This document shows, in pieces, positions 1 through 9,100 of a stretch of DNA of 27,552 nt (within the stretch, counting starts at the first letter, position 1; every line of letters begins with the position of its first letter). The position numbers and the translations under genes were made by a program. The stretch is taken from assembly GCA_051653405.1 (NCBI GenBank), contig JBOFWC010000325.1:1-27552 (forward strand). The letters are read 5' to 3'. The notes under the pieces are model-generated. The model had not been told where the DNA came from. It ran no database searches and was given only the letters and a program-made list of their open reading frames with translations. This DNA is from Proteocatella sp051653405. GTDB taxonomy: Bacteria; Bacillota; Clostridia; Peptostreptococcales; Filifactoraceae.

Positions 1-357
1 GTAAAATACTCAAAAGAAAGAGTACAGTTTGGAAAATCACTTTCAAAATTCCAAGATATTCAGTTCAAACTAGCTAACATGGAAACAAAAATATGTGCAG
101 TTAGAGCACTTCTTTATAAAACAGCAGAAATGAAAGAAAATGGATTACCAATAAGCAAAGAGTCAGCAATGTGTAAATACATGGCAGCAGAAGTAGCTAA
201 CGAAGTAGCTTATGATGCACTTCAAATCCACGGTGGATACGGATTCATAAAAGACTATGCAATCGAAAGAATCTATAGAGATGCAAGAATAATGTCAATC
301 TACGAAGGAACATCTCAAGTACAACAAATGGTAATAGCAGGAAGTTTATTGAAATAA
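1..357 (+). CDS. Acyl-CoA dehydrogenase, C-terminal part (5' end outside window)
   Basis: The frame is open from base 1 and ends in TAA at 355-357, so only the last 118 residues are seen. They form the C-terminal alpha-helical domain of a short-chain acyl-CoA dehydrogenase. Visible family signatures are the helix ending in ALQIHGGYGF, the YRDARIMSIYEGTSQVQ segment that in this family carries the catalytic glutamate (IYEGTS), and the closing QQMVIAG. The reaction is FAD-dependent interconversion of a 2-enoyl-CoA and the saturated acyl-CoA. etfB starts 22 bases downstream and etfA follows, the usual layout of electron-bifurcating Bcd/EtfAB or AcdB/EtfAB complexes. The hydroxyacid dehydrogenase, BrnQ and aminotransferase genes just downstream favour an isocaprenoyl-CoA (AcdB-like) role in reductive leucine fermentation, but a butyryl-CoA dehydrogenase cannot be excluded from this fragment. 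Confidence 0.9.
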   Translation, partial: VKYSKERVQFGKSLSKFQDIQFKLANMETKICAVRALLYKTAEMKENGLPISKESAMCKYMAAEVANEVAYDALQIHGGYGFIKDYAIERIYRDARIMSIYEGTSQVQQMVIAGSLLK

Positions 358-379
358 GAAATTTGGAGGAATTTAGAAC

Positions 380-1165
380 ATGAAGATTATTGTTTGCGTA
401 AAGCAAGTACCAGATACAACAGAAGTTAAGATAAATAAAGAGACTGGAACTCTTATAAGAGATGGAGTTCCAAGTATATTAAATCCAGATGATGCTAATG
501 CACTTGAAGAGGCATTAAGATTAAAAGATACTAATAAAGATGTACATGTAACAGTAGTAAGTATGGGACCACCTCAAGCAGAAGAAATGCTAAGAGAGTG
601 TCTATCAATGGGAGCTGATGAAGCGGTACTTTTAAGTGATAGAGCATTTGGAGGATCAGACACTTGGTCAACATCAAACGCTATAGCATCAGGAATCAAA
701 ACTCTTGGAGAGTATGACATAATATTTGCAGGAAGACAAGCAATCGACGGAGATACAGCGCAAGTTGGACCACAGATAGCAGAAAAACTTGATATACCAC
801 AAGTAACTTATGTACAAAGCTTTGAAATGCAAGGCAAAGACGTTATAGTAAAAAGACAATTAGAAGATGGACATGAAATGATAAAAGTTAAAACTCCAGT
901 ACTATTAACTGCAGTTAAAGAATTAAATGAGCCAAGATACATGGCATTAGATAAAATATTTGATTCATTCAAAAAAGAAATAAAAGTACTTGGAATAAAT
1001 GATTTAGATATAACTACAGAAGATGTTGGACTAAAAGCATCTCCAACAAGAGTATTCCGTTCATTTACACCAGATATGAAAACAGCTGGAATAATGATAG
1101 AAAAAGCTCCGAAAGAAGCAGCAATTGAACTTATCGGACACTTAAAAAGCAAACACTTTATATAA
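380..1165 (+). CDS. etfB: Electron transfer flavoprotein, beta subunit
   Basis: A 261-residue protein, normal length for EtfB, starting at ATG 380 behind a GGAGG ribosome binding site. It begins MKIIVCVKQVPDT, the typical EtfB start. It carries the SILNPDDANALEEAL segment and the nucleotide-binding loop GRQAIDGDTAQVGP found in clostridial bifurcating-type EtfB proteins. With EtfA it forms the soluble heterodimer that shuttles electrons between NADH, ferredoxin and the acyl-CoA dehydrogenase encoded immediately upstream. The three genes are tightly spaced and surely cotranscribed. Bifurcation is inferred from family and context. Identity as EtfB is very secure. Confidence 0.96.
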   Translation: MKIIVCVKQVPDTTEVKINKETGTLIRDGVPSILNPDDANALEEALRLKDTNKDVHVTVVSMGPPQAEEMLRECLSMGADEAVLLSDRAFGGSDTWSTSNAIASGIKTLGEYDIIFAGRQAIDGDTAQVGPQIAEKLDIPQVTYVQSFEMQGKDVIVKRQLEDGHEMIKVKTPVLLTAVKELNEPRYMALDKIFDSFKKEIKVLGINDLDITTEDVGLKASPTRVFRSFTPDMKTAGIMIEKAPKEAAIELIGHLKSKHFI

Positions 1166-1191
1166 ATAATAGATAGAACAAGGAGATTAGT

Positions 1192-2202
1192 ATGGGAAAG
1201 CAAGATATAAATCAATACAAAAATATTTGGGTTTTTGCAGAGCAACGTCATGGTAAATTAATGTCTGTAGCTATAGAGCTTGTAGGAGAAGGTAGAAAAC
1301 TTGCAGCTGCTAGAGGAGTAGAATTAAATGCAATCCTACTTGGACACAATGTAGAAGATATGGCAAAAGAGCTTATCTCTTACGGAGTACAAAATGTATA
1401 CACTGCAGATCATGAACTTTTAAAGAACTACACAACTGATGGATACACTAAAGTAATATCAGATGCAATAAATGAAATTAAGCCAGAGATAATGATGATA
1501 GGAGCTACTCATATAGGAAGAGACTTAGCACCAAGAGTAGCATCAAGAGTAGATACAGGACTTACAGCAGACTGTACAAAATTAGAAATAGATGAAGAAG
1601 ATGGAAAAATCCAACAAACAAGACCGGCATTTGGTGGAAACATAATGGCTACAATCGTTTGTCCAGAGAATAGACCACAGATGTCAACTGTAAGACCAGG
1701 AGTTATGGACAAAGCAGATCAAGATATGTCAAGAACAGGAAATATAGTTCCACTTAACTTCTCAATAAGCAAAGACGAGATAAGAACAGAAATTTTAGAA
1801 ATAGTTAAGAGTGATAAAGAAGTAGTATCACTAGTTGATGCAAACTTTATAATATCAGGAGGTCTTGGACTTAAATCAGCTGAAGGTTTTGATCTTCTAA
1901 AACAATTAGCAGAAAAACTTGATGGAGTTATAGGATCTTCAAGAGCAGCTGTTGATAAAGGATGGATAGACCATTCTCATCAGGTTGGACAAACAGGAGT
2001 TACAGTAAAACCAAATATTTATATAGCTTGTGGTATCTCAGGCGCTATTCAGCATTTAGCTGGTATGAACCAATCAGATATAATAGTAGCTATAAATAAA
2101 GATCCAAATGCACCAATATTCTCAGTAGCAGACTATGGTATAGTAGGAGACTTATTTGAAGTAGTTCCACAAATAATAGAGCAATTAGATGCAGTAAAAT
2201 AG
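1192..2202 (+). CDS. etfA: Electron transfer flavoprotein, alpha subunit
   Basis: A 336-residue EtfA starting at ATG 1192 behind AAGGAGA, 26 bases after etfB. The N-terminal half is the alpha/beta fold (IWVFAEQRHGKLMSVAIELVGEGRKLA). The C-terminal half is the FAD domain with its diagnostic run: GGLGLKSAEGF, then GSSRAAVDKGW, HQVGQTGVTVKPNIYIA, GISGAIQHLAGM and a final IVGDLFEVVPQI. It lacks the N-terminal ferredoxin domain seen in some clostridial EtfA proteins. It binds the electron-transferring FAD and partners EtfB and the upstream acyl-CoA dehydrogenase. A stem-loop at 2251-2304 ends this unit. Confidence 0.96.
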   Translation: MGKQDINQYKNIWVFAEQRHGKLMSVAIELVGEGRKLAAARGVELNAILLGHNVEDMAKELISYGVQNVYTADHELLKNYTTDGYTKVISDAINEIKPEIMMIGATHIGRDLAPRVASRVDTGLTADCTKLEIDEEDGKIQQTRPAFGGNIMATIVCPENRPQMSTVRPGVMDKADQDMSRTGNIVPLNFSISKDEIRTEILEIVKSDKEVVSLVDANFIISGGLGLKSAEGFDLLKQLAEKLDGVIGSSRAAVDKGWIDHSHQVGQTGVTVKPNIYIACGISGAIQHLAGMNQSDIIVAINKDPNAPIFSVADYGIVGDLFEVVPQIIEQLDAVK

Positions 2203-2250
2203 TAGACATAATATACAAACCGACTTAGTTAGAGTTTTAAATAGCTTTCC

Positions 2251-2304
2251 AAACTTGCAATTTCTATATCGATCTAGAGTAAGATAGTAGGAATTGCAAG
2301 TTTT
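2251..2304 (+). terminator. Stem-loop terminator after etfA
   Basis: Bases 2251-2266 pair with 2288-2303 over 16 positions with one G.T wobble; the loop is 21 bases. The 3' arm ends in TTTT, so the U-tract is short, but the stem is long and lies 48 bases after the etfA stop. It separates the acdB-etfBA unit from the hydroxyacid dehydrogenase unit. Confidence 0.7.
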
Positions 2305-2450
2305 AACGGGAAGTTAAAAGTAATTATTTATAAATAGTAAATAGAGGGTTTATATATTTGTTTTTGTTAAAAAAACAACATTCTATTAGCAATCATTATA
2401 ATAAGACAAAAATAAAATAATATAAAAATTGAAAGGTTAAGGTGGGAGAT

Positions 2451-3446
2451 ATGAAAATACTTATTTACGGAGTTAGAGATTATGAAGAGAACGCTATGAA
2501 GGAATGTTTAGCACAAATAGGTATGAATGCTGACATGATTTCAGAAGACCTTACTGAAGCTAGTTTATCAAAAGCTAAGGGATATGACGGAATATCTATT
2601 CAACAAGTTGGAGAAGTTAAGGCAGAGCATATGTTTGAAGCTCTAAAAGAGTATGGGGTGAAAGTAATTTCGTCAAGAACAGCAGGAGTTGACATGATTA
2701 ACTTGGAAGCTGCGAAAAAAAATGGTATAATAGTAACCAATGTACCTAGATATTCTCCAAATGCAATAGCCGAATTAGCAGTTTCACATACACTTACACT
2801 TTTAAGAAAATGCAGTCAGGTAGATCTTAGAATGAAGAAAAACGATTTCCGTTGGAAAGGTGATCTTCTAGGAAGAGAAATCAGAAGCCTTACAGTAGGA
2901 GTTATAGGAACTGGAAAAATAGGAGTAACTTCAGCGAAACTATTCAAAGGATTCGGTGCAAACGTAATTGGTTACGATCTTTATAAATCAAAAGAGGCAG
3001 AAGAAGTGCTAACATATAAAGAAACATTAGAAGACCTTTTAAAGGAAGCTGATGTAGTTAGTTTACACACGCCATCATTAGACTCTACAAGATATATGAT
3101 AAATAAAGACACGCTAAAACTTATGAAAAATAGTGCTCTATTAATAAATACAAGCAGAGGTGATGTAATAAAAACAGAAGACTTGATAGAAGCATTAAAA
3201 AATGGAGAAATAGCAGGAGCTGGTCTAGATACATTAGAAAATGAAGGCATCTTCATAAATAAGACAGTAACTTCTGAAACTATAGAAGGTACTCCAGTCG
3301 ATATTCTTCAAAATATGAAAAATGTTGTAGTAACACCTCACCTAGGATTTTTCACAGAAACTGCAATTGAAAACATCGTAAGCAAAGCACTTGAAAATAT
3401 CACTGAAGTGGTAACTACAGGAGACTGTCAGTGTAGAGTAAACTGA
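2451..3446 (+). CDS. ldhA: D-2-hydroxyacid dehydrogenase, (R)-2-hydroxyisocaproate dehydrogenase-like
   Basis: A 331-residue NAD-dependent D-isomer 2-hydroxyacid dehydrogenase. The start is placed at ATG 2451, five bases after AAGGTGG; an in-frame GTG at 2442 would add three residues and is the alternative. The Rossmann motif is GVIGTGKIG near residue 150. The catalytic triad is visible as Arg in NTSRGDVI, an acidic residue in DTLENEG and His in VTPHLGFF. The opening MKILIYGVRDYEENA, the AGVDMI and TNVPRYSPNAIAELAVSH segments and the ending CRVN closely resemble, from memory, LdhA of Clostridioides difficile, which reduces 2-oxoisocaproate in leucine fermentation. The brnQ and aminotransferase genes downstream support a branched-chain substrate. 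D-lactate dehydrogenase or a phenylpyruvate reductase are alternatives. A TATAAT at 2397-2402 may be its -10; no good -35 is seen. Confidence 0.88.
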   Translation: MKILIYGVRDYEENAMKECLAQIGMNADMISEDLTEASLSKAKGYDGISIQQVGEVKAEHMFEALKEYGVKVISSRTAGVDMINLEAAKKNGIIVTNVPRYSPNAIAELAVSHTLTLLRKCSQVDLRMKKNDFRWKGDLLGREIRSLTVGVIGTGKIGVTSAKLFKGFGANVIGYDLYKSKEAEEVLTYKETLEDLLKEADVVSLHTPSLDSTRYMINKDTLKLMKNSALLINTSRGDVIKTEDLIEALKNGEIAGAGLDTLENEGIFINKTVTSETIEGTPVDILQNMKNVVVTPHLGFFTETAIENIVSKALENITEVVTTGDCQCRVN

Positions 3447-3484
3447 TAAAAATTAAAATGCCATAATGGCAAGGAGGAACGAGC

Positions 3485-4792
3485 TTGAATAAGAAACATA
3501 CTGATGTTATAGTTGTAGGATTTGCATTATTTGCAATGTTTTTTGGGGCAGGAAACCTAATATTCCCGCCATACTTAGGGGTTATAGCTGGAGATAATTG
3601 GACGCTAGCTATGTTAGGATTTTTGGTTACTGGAATAGGACTTCCACTTATGGGTATAGTTGCAGTTGCAACTTCAGGAACATCTATAAACGATTTAGCT
3701 GATAAAGTACATCCTAAATTTGGACCAATTTTAGGTTCTGTAATAATGATAATAATAGGACCATTATTTGCAATACCTCGTACAGCAGCAACTACATTTG
3801 AAATTGCAATGAGACCAATACTACCAGATGCAAATAACTTAGTATTTATACTTATATTCTTTGCAATAACTCTTTATTTTGCTATAAAACCAGCAAGTGT
3901 AGTTGACAACATAGGGAAAATACTTACACCAGTACTTCTTGTAGTATTGCTTATAATAATTGCAAAAGGAGTAATTACTCCAGTAGGAGATATGGCAACT
4001 ATAGCAGAACCAGCTAAATTCTCAAGAGGATTTACTGAGGGTTATCAAACGATGGACGCTTTGGGTTCAGTAATTTTAGCGGGAATAGTAATAAACTCAA
4101 TAATAGCTAAAGGATATACTGAAAAATCTCAAACAGTAAGTATGGCGATAAAAGCAGGGGTTATAGCGGCAGCAGGATTAGCAGTAGTTTATGTTGGACT
4201 TATGTATGTTGGGGCAGGGATGTCATCTACTTTTGACGGAACTGTAGAAAGAACAACACTTATAATAACAATAACAGAAACACTTCTAGGTGGAGTAGGT
4301 AAATATGCACTTGGAATAACTGTTGGACTAGCATGTCTTACAACAGCAATAGGACTTACATCAGCAGCTGGGGACTTCTTTAGCGGAATAACAAAAGGAA
4401 AATTATCTTATAAAATGGTTACAATAATAACTGTAGTAATGTCTGCAATTATTGCAAGTATGGGAGTTGAAAAAATAATAGCATTCTCAGTACCAATACT
4501 ATGCCTATCGTATCCAGTAGTAATAGTGCTAATCGTAATGTCAGTAACATTGGGCAGAGTAATAAAATCAAGAGCACCATTTGCAGGAGCAGTATTTGGA
4601 GCATTTGCAGTAAGTTTTGTAGACTTTATGATAGGAATGGGAGCACAATCTCCAATACTATTATCAATTCAATCATCAATGCCTTTAGCATCAGCTGGTT
4701 TTGGTTGGATAATACCATCAGTTGCGTTAGCTATAATATTCGCAATATTTGATAAAATGCGTCAAAAACAAACAGCAAGCGACAACGCATAA
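3485..4792 (+). CDS. brnQ: Branched-chain amino acid carrier BrnQ (LIVCS family)
   Basis: A 435-residue integral membrane protein with about 12 hydrophobic segments, the normal size for BrnQ. The start is TTG 3485, chosen because AAGGAGG at 3471-3477 sits seven bases upstream; there is no ATG in place. The family hallmark MFFGAGNLIFPPYLG lies in the first helix, followed by a GIGLPLMGI segment and the conserved GDFFSGITKGKLSYK region. It imports leucine, isoleucine or valine with Na+ or H+. It lies 38 bases after the hydroxyacid dehydrogenase and 44 bases before the aminotransferase, suggesting supply of leucine to the adjoining pathway. A 13-base palindrome TGCCATAATGGCA (3459-3471) abuts its ribosome binding site and might modulate initiation. 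Confidence 0.94.
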   Translation: MNKKHTDVIVVGFALFAMFFGAGNLIFPPYLGVIAGDNWTLAMLGFLVTGIGLPLMGIVAVATSGTSINDLADKVHPKFGPILGSVIMIIIGPLFAIPRTAATTFEIAMRPILPDANNLVFILIFFAITLYFAIKPASVVDNIGKILTPVLLVVLLIIIAKGVITPVGDMATIAEPAKFSRGFTEGYQTMDALGSVILAGIVINSIIAKGYTEKSQTVSMAIKAGVIAAAGLAVVYVGLMYVGAGMSSTFDGTVERTTLIITITETLLGGVGKYALGITVGLACLTTAIGLTSAAGDFFSGITKGKLSYKMVTIITVVMSAIIASMGVEKIIAFSVPILCLSYPVVIVLIVMSVTLGRVIKSRAPFAGAVFGAFAVSFVDFMIGMGAQSPILLSIQSSMPLASAGFGWIIPSVALAIIFAIFDKMRQKQTASDNA

Positions 4793-4836
4793 TATAACAA
4801 TAAAACTCATATATAAAAATTAAAGGAGAAAATGAC

Positions 4837-6021
4837 ATGGCAGTAGAATTCGCTAGTATAATGGGTAAATTAGGAGCTTCAGAAATTCGTGAATTACTAA
4901 AATTGACAGCAAGAAAAGAAGTTATATCATTTGCAGGAGGACTTCCAGCACCAGAATTATTCCCAGTTGAAGAATTCATGGAAGCTTCAAAAAGAGTTAT
5001 GCTTGAAAACGGAAGAGATGCTCTTCAGTATTCAACTACAGAAGGATTCCCTCAACTTAGAGAGCAAATAGCAGAGAGAATGAACAGAAAACTAAAAACA
5101 ACTGTAGGCGCTGATGATATACTTGTAACAAATGGTTCTCAGCAAGGTTTAGATTTCTCTGGAAAAGTATTTTTAAATCCAGGAGATATAGTTATATGCG
5201 AAAGCCCTTCTTACTTAGGCGCAATCAATGCATTCAAATCATATGATCCAAAATTCATAGAAGCACCAACTGATGAAAATGGAATGATAATGGAAGAACT
5301 TGAAAAAATATTAGCTGAAAACAAAAACGTAAAAATGATTTATGTAATTCCAGATTTCCAAAATCCAACAGGAAGAACATGGCCTCTTGAAAGAAGAAAG
5401 AAATTCATGGAAATAATCAACAAATACGAAGTTGTAGCTATAGAAGACAATCCATATGGAGAATTAAGATTTGAAGGCGAAATACTTCCATCATTAAAAT
5501 CAATGGATACAAAAGGACTTGTAGTATTCTTAGGAACATTCTCAAAAACTTTTGCTCCAGGACTAAGAATTGGTTGGGTTGCAGCAGACCACGAAATCTT
5601 AGAAAAATACAATGTTATAAAGCAAAGTGCAGACCTTCAATGTTCAACTATTTCTCAAAGAGAATTAGCAAAATTCATAGAAATGTATGATTTTGATGCT
5701 CACGTTGAGAAAATAATAAAAGTATACGGACAAAGAAGAGACCTTATGCTTGATAGCATCAAAAAATACTTCCCAGAAGATATAAGCGTAACATATCCAG
5801 AAGGTGGATTATTCATGTGGGTAACTCTTCCAGCACACTGCAACACAAAAGATATAATGGTTAAGTGTCTAGAAGGAAACGTTGCTTATGTTCCAGGTGG
5901 ATCATTCTATCCAAATGGTGGAGTAGATAATACATTCAGATTAAACTACTCAAACATGAACGAAGAAAAAATCGTTGAAGGAATTAAAAGACTAGGCGAT
6001 ATATTAAAAGCTAACATCTAA
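4837..6021 (+). CDS. PLP-dependent class I/II aminotransferase (2-aminoadipate/LysN type)
   Basis: A 394-residue fold-type I aminotransferase starting at ATG 4837 behind AAAGGAGA. Signatures include SFAGGLPAPELFP near the N-terminus, LQYSTTEGFPQLREQIAERM, the YVIPDFQNPTGRTW loop, AIEDNPYGELRF with the PLP-contacting Asp/Tyr, and the Schiff-base lysine in GTFSKTFAPGLRIGW (Lys237). The C-terminal RLNYSNMNEE carries the carboxylate-binding arginine. This subgroup includes 2-aminoadipate, branched-chain and aromatic aminotransferases. Being last in a unit with a BrnQ carrier and a 2-hydroxyacid dehydrogenase, it most likely converts leucine (or another hydrophobic amino acid) to the 2-oxoacid. 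The exact substrate cannot be read from sequence alone. Confidence 0.9.
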   Translation: MAVEFASIMGKLGASEIRELLKLTARKEVISFAGGLPAPELFPVEEFMEASKRVMLENGRDALQYSTTEGFPQLREQIAERMNRKLKTTVGADDILVTNGSQQGLDFSGKVFLNPGDIVICESPSYLGAINAFKSYDPKFIEAPTDENGMIMEELEKILAENKNVKMIYVIPDFQNPTGRTWPLERRKKFMEIINKYEVVAIEDNPYGELRFEGEILPSLKSMDTKGLVVFLGTFSKTFAPGLRIGWVAADHEILEKYNVIKQSADLQCSTISQRELAKFIEMYDFDAHVEKIIKVYGQRRDLMLDSIKKYFPEDISVTYPEGGLFMWVTLPAHCNTKDIMVKCLEGNVAYVPGGSFYPNGGVDNTFRLNYSNMNEEKIVEGIKRLGDILKANI

Positions 6022-6037
6022 TATAAAAATAACCAGA

Positions 6038-6077
6038 AGAAAACAGTAGGAAAATAACCTGCTGTTTTCTTTTTTTG
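6038..6077 (+). terminator. Rho-independent terminator after the aminotransferase gene
   Basis: Bases 6038-6050 pair with 6058-6070 (13 pairs, one wobble, 7-base loop), followed by a run of T to 6076. It ends the dehydrogenase-brnQ-aminotransferase unit. The addB -10 element overlaps its last bases. Confidence 0.93.
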
Positions 6078-6110
6078 ATATAATAAAGCTATACTTAGAA
6101 GTATAGGAGG
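6076..6110 (+). promoter_or_regulatory. addB extended -10 promoter and 5'-UTR hairpin at the ribosome binding site
   Basis: TGATATAAT at 6076-6084 is an extended -10 element; no convincing -35 is seen since the terminator stem occupies that position. Transcription would begin about 6091. CTATACT (6089-6095) pairs with AGTATAG (6100-6106) around a 4-base loop, and the last two bases of that stem are the first two of the AGGAGG ribosome binding site (6105-6110), so folding could temper addB translation. Confidence 0.55.
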
Positions 6111-6114
6111 CGTT

Positions 6115-9100
6115 ATGCTTACAATAAAAACATCAAGATACAACAAAGATATAGAAAATGAATTATTTTCACAAATAATAAATACTCATAAAAATAATGA
6201 GAATGCATATATAGTGGTACCAGAACAGTTTACCTTAGACAATGAAATAAAACTTATGGATACCCTAAACGTAGGAGCTCTTATAAACATAAAGATAATG
6301 AGCTTTAATAGAATGGCAGTAGAAGCCCTTTCAAACTTAGGAGGGATAAAGCGTCGTTACATAGATGAAATTGGAAAATCTATGATAATAAAGCGAATAT
6401 TTCAAGAAAATAAAGAAGAATTATTGCTTTATGAATCAAGTTCAGAAAAAGCGGGATTTGTGGATGAAATAATAAAACTTATATCAGAGCTAAAAAGAAG
6501 CATGATATCTCCAGAAGATTTAATAAATGCTTCGGAGGCACAGTCTTCAAATATATTATTTTCTAAAAAATTAAAAGAACTTGGAATTATATATAGCGCA
6601 TTTGAGGAAAAACTTAAAGGGAAATATGTAGACAACGAAGATCGTATTGGCCAGTTTTCAGAAATAGAAGATTTAAGTTATCTAAAAAATACTAAAATAT
6701 ATATGTATAGTTTTTTTAGTTTTACAGAGTTAGAGTATAAAGTAATAAAAAATATGATAAATTCAGATATTTCATTAGAAATATTTTTAAATACAGATAC
6801 AGAAGCTGTAGAAGAAGATACCTTTGACTCTACAAAAAAAACGCTTGAAAGAATAAAAGATATGGTTGATAACTTACCAGATAAAAATCTAGAGCTCTAT
6901 AAAATACCTGAATATAGTAAAGTGAATGGCGAAATAAAATACCTAGGAGATAATCTATTTAAGACATTTCCAAAGACTGAAAGTAAAGTGCCAGAAAGTA
7001 TAGAAATCTATTATGCTCACAATATAAATGAAGAAATAAAAAAAGTAGCACTTGATATAAATCAAAATATAATATTTAAAAATTACAGATATAAGGATAT
7101 ATTGGTAGTCTCTACTGACGAGAATATTTATAACGAAGATATAAAATTTATATTTAAGCAGTACAATATCCCCTGCTTTTTAGACGAAAAAAGAGATGTA
7201 TACTCAAGCCCTATAAGTAGGACGCTTATAGCTGCCTTGAATTTAATAAATGTAGATTTTACAACAGAAGACTTACTTATGTTTTTAAAAAGTGGCTTCA
7301 ATGATTTAGAAATAGAAGATATTCTTGTGTTTGAAAACCATATAATTAAAAGAAAATTAAAAAACAACATGTTTTTGGATGATAAATACTTTGAAGCGGA
7401 ATATTATTACGGGGATGAATCTGAGAAAGCAGCAGTTTGTAGAGTAAGGGAATATTTTAAAGAAAAACTATTTAGTAATAACGATTTTAGAAAAGAAAAA
7501 AACACAGCAAGATATTTTGCAAAAAAAATATTTGAAATAATGTTAATTCTTGATATTCAAACAAAAGCGCAACAATTTGTAGAAAATCTAAAATCACAAA
7601 ACTACAATGATGAAGCAAATGAAAATGGTCAAATTTGGAATCTATTTTTAAGAATATTAGACCAAAGTGTAGAACTTTTTGAAGATCAGATATTGGAATT
7701 TAAATATTATATAGATATGCTAGTTCAGTCTCTTGTTAATCATAGACTTGCCGTAATTCCCCCATCTAAGGATCAGGTAATAGTTGCGGATATTGAAAGA
7801 AGTAGGAGTACAGATAAAAAGCTAGTATATATATTAGGAGCTAACAACTCAAGTATGCCTAGAGTACCAAAGGATAATATACTTCTAAATAAAGAAGACA
7901 AAGCGTTACTTACAAATTCAGGAATAGAACTGCCCTCAAATATAGAAGCTATGGATAGTAGAGAACTGCTTCTTTTATACAATATACTTACAAAGCCAGA
8001 CACAAAGCTTCATATAAGTTATTCAGCAGATACTGCAGGGATAAGCGTTATGCCTTCTGTTATATTAAATCATATAACGCAGATATATCCAAATTTAAAG
8101 CCGAAAAATAAACTAGATATAGAAAGTAAAGATTTAATAACTGTTCCCAAAGCAACAATTCCTATAATGGCAGCAGAAATAAAAAAATATACTAGAGGCG
8201 AAAAAATAGATGATATTTGGCTTGAACTAATTTCTTATTATATAAATAATAAGGAATACAAATACTTAGTAGAGATAGCATTAAATGGAATATTTTATAA
8301 GAACATTCAGCCTCAGATAGATCAGAGTATCGCTAAAAATTTATATAAAACTCCACTTAAAGTAAGCACAACTAGAATAGATAATTTTATAAAGTGTCCA
8401 TTCAGTCATTTTATAAAATATGGAATAAAAGCCAAAGAGCGAAAAGTGTATGACATAGAGCCTGCTGAGATGGGACAAGTGCTTCATCTTACAATTGAAA
8501 AATTTATAGAGCATATAAAAAACGACCTACCAACGATAGAAAGCATAACCAAGGAACAGACCGATACTATCATAAAAGATATATTCAAAGCATCAGCAGA
8601 AAATACATTAAAAGAATACGACCTAAAAGAAAAACGAAATCAATATATATTAAAAAAATTAGATAAAACCGCTAAGTTTATAGGCTTCAATTGTGTGGAA
8701 CAGCTAAGAAAGGGTAGTTTTGAACTACTATATCAAGAAGAAAAATTTGGTGAAAATGCAAAAATTCCACCGATAATAATAAATATAGATGGGGAAGAGA
8801 TAATCTTAGAAGGGGTTATAGATAGAGTGGATGTATTTAGTGACGAAGAAAGCACTTATGTAAAGGTTATAGACTACAAAACAAGAACCAAAGCCTTCAA
8901 TATTTCAGATGCGTATAATGGGCTAGATATACAGCTTATAATATATTTAAAAGCAGCTATGGAAAGCAGTGCCTTTAAAAAGACAAAAGCATATCCAGGA
9001 GGCGTTTTTTATTTTCCTATAGTAAATCCTATGTTAAATACAGACTCAAGAGATCCAGAAAAAATAGCAGAGCTTATTAAATCACAGATAAAGCTAGACG

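Noticed and set aside
808..1251. Reverse-strand ORF opposite etfB/etfA, and similar antisense ORFs elsewhere
   Set aside because: They lie opposite securely identified genes, have no ribosome binding sites and show low-complexity Ser/Phe/Ile composition typical of shadow frames.
2364..2378. TTGTTAAAAAAACAA upstream of the hydroxyacid dehydrogenase as a Rex operator
   Set aside because: The half-sites are too close: 5 bases between TTGTT and AACAA, where the Rex consensus has 8, and the inner AA/TT are not symmetrical. Possibly a different weak operator or just A-tract.
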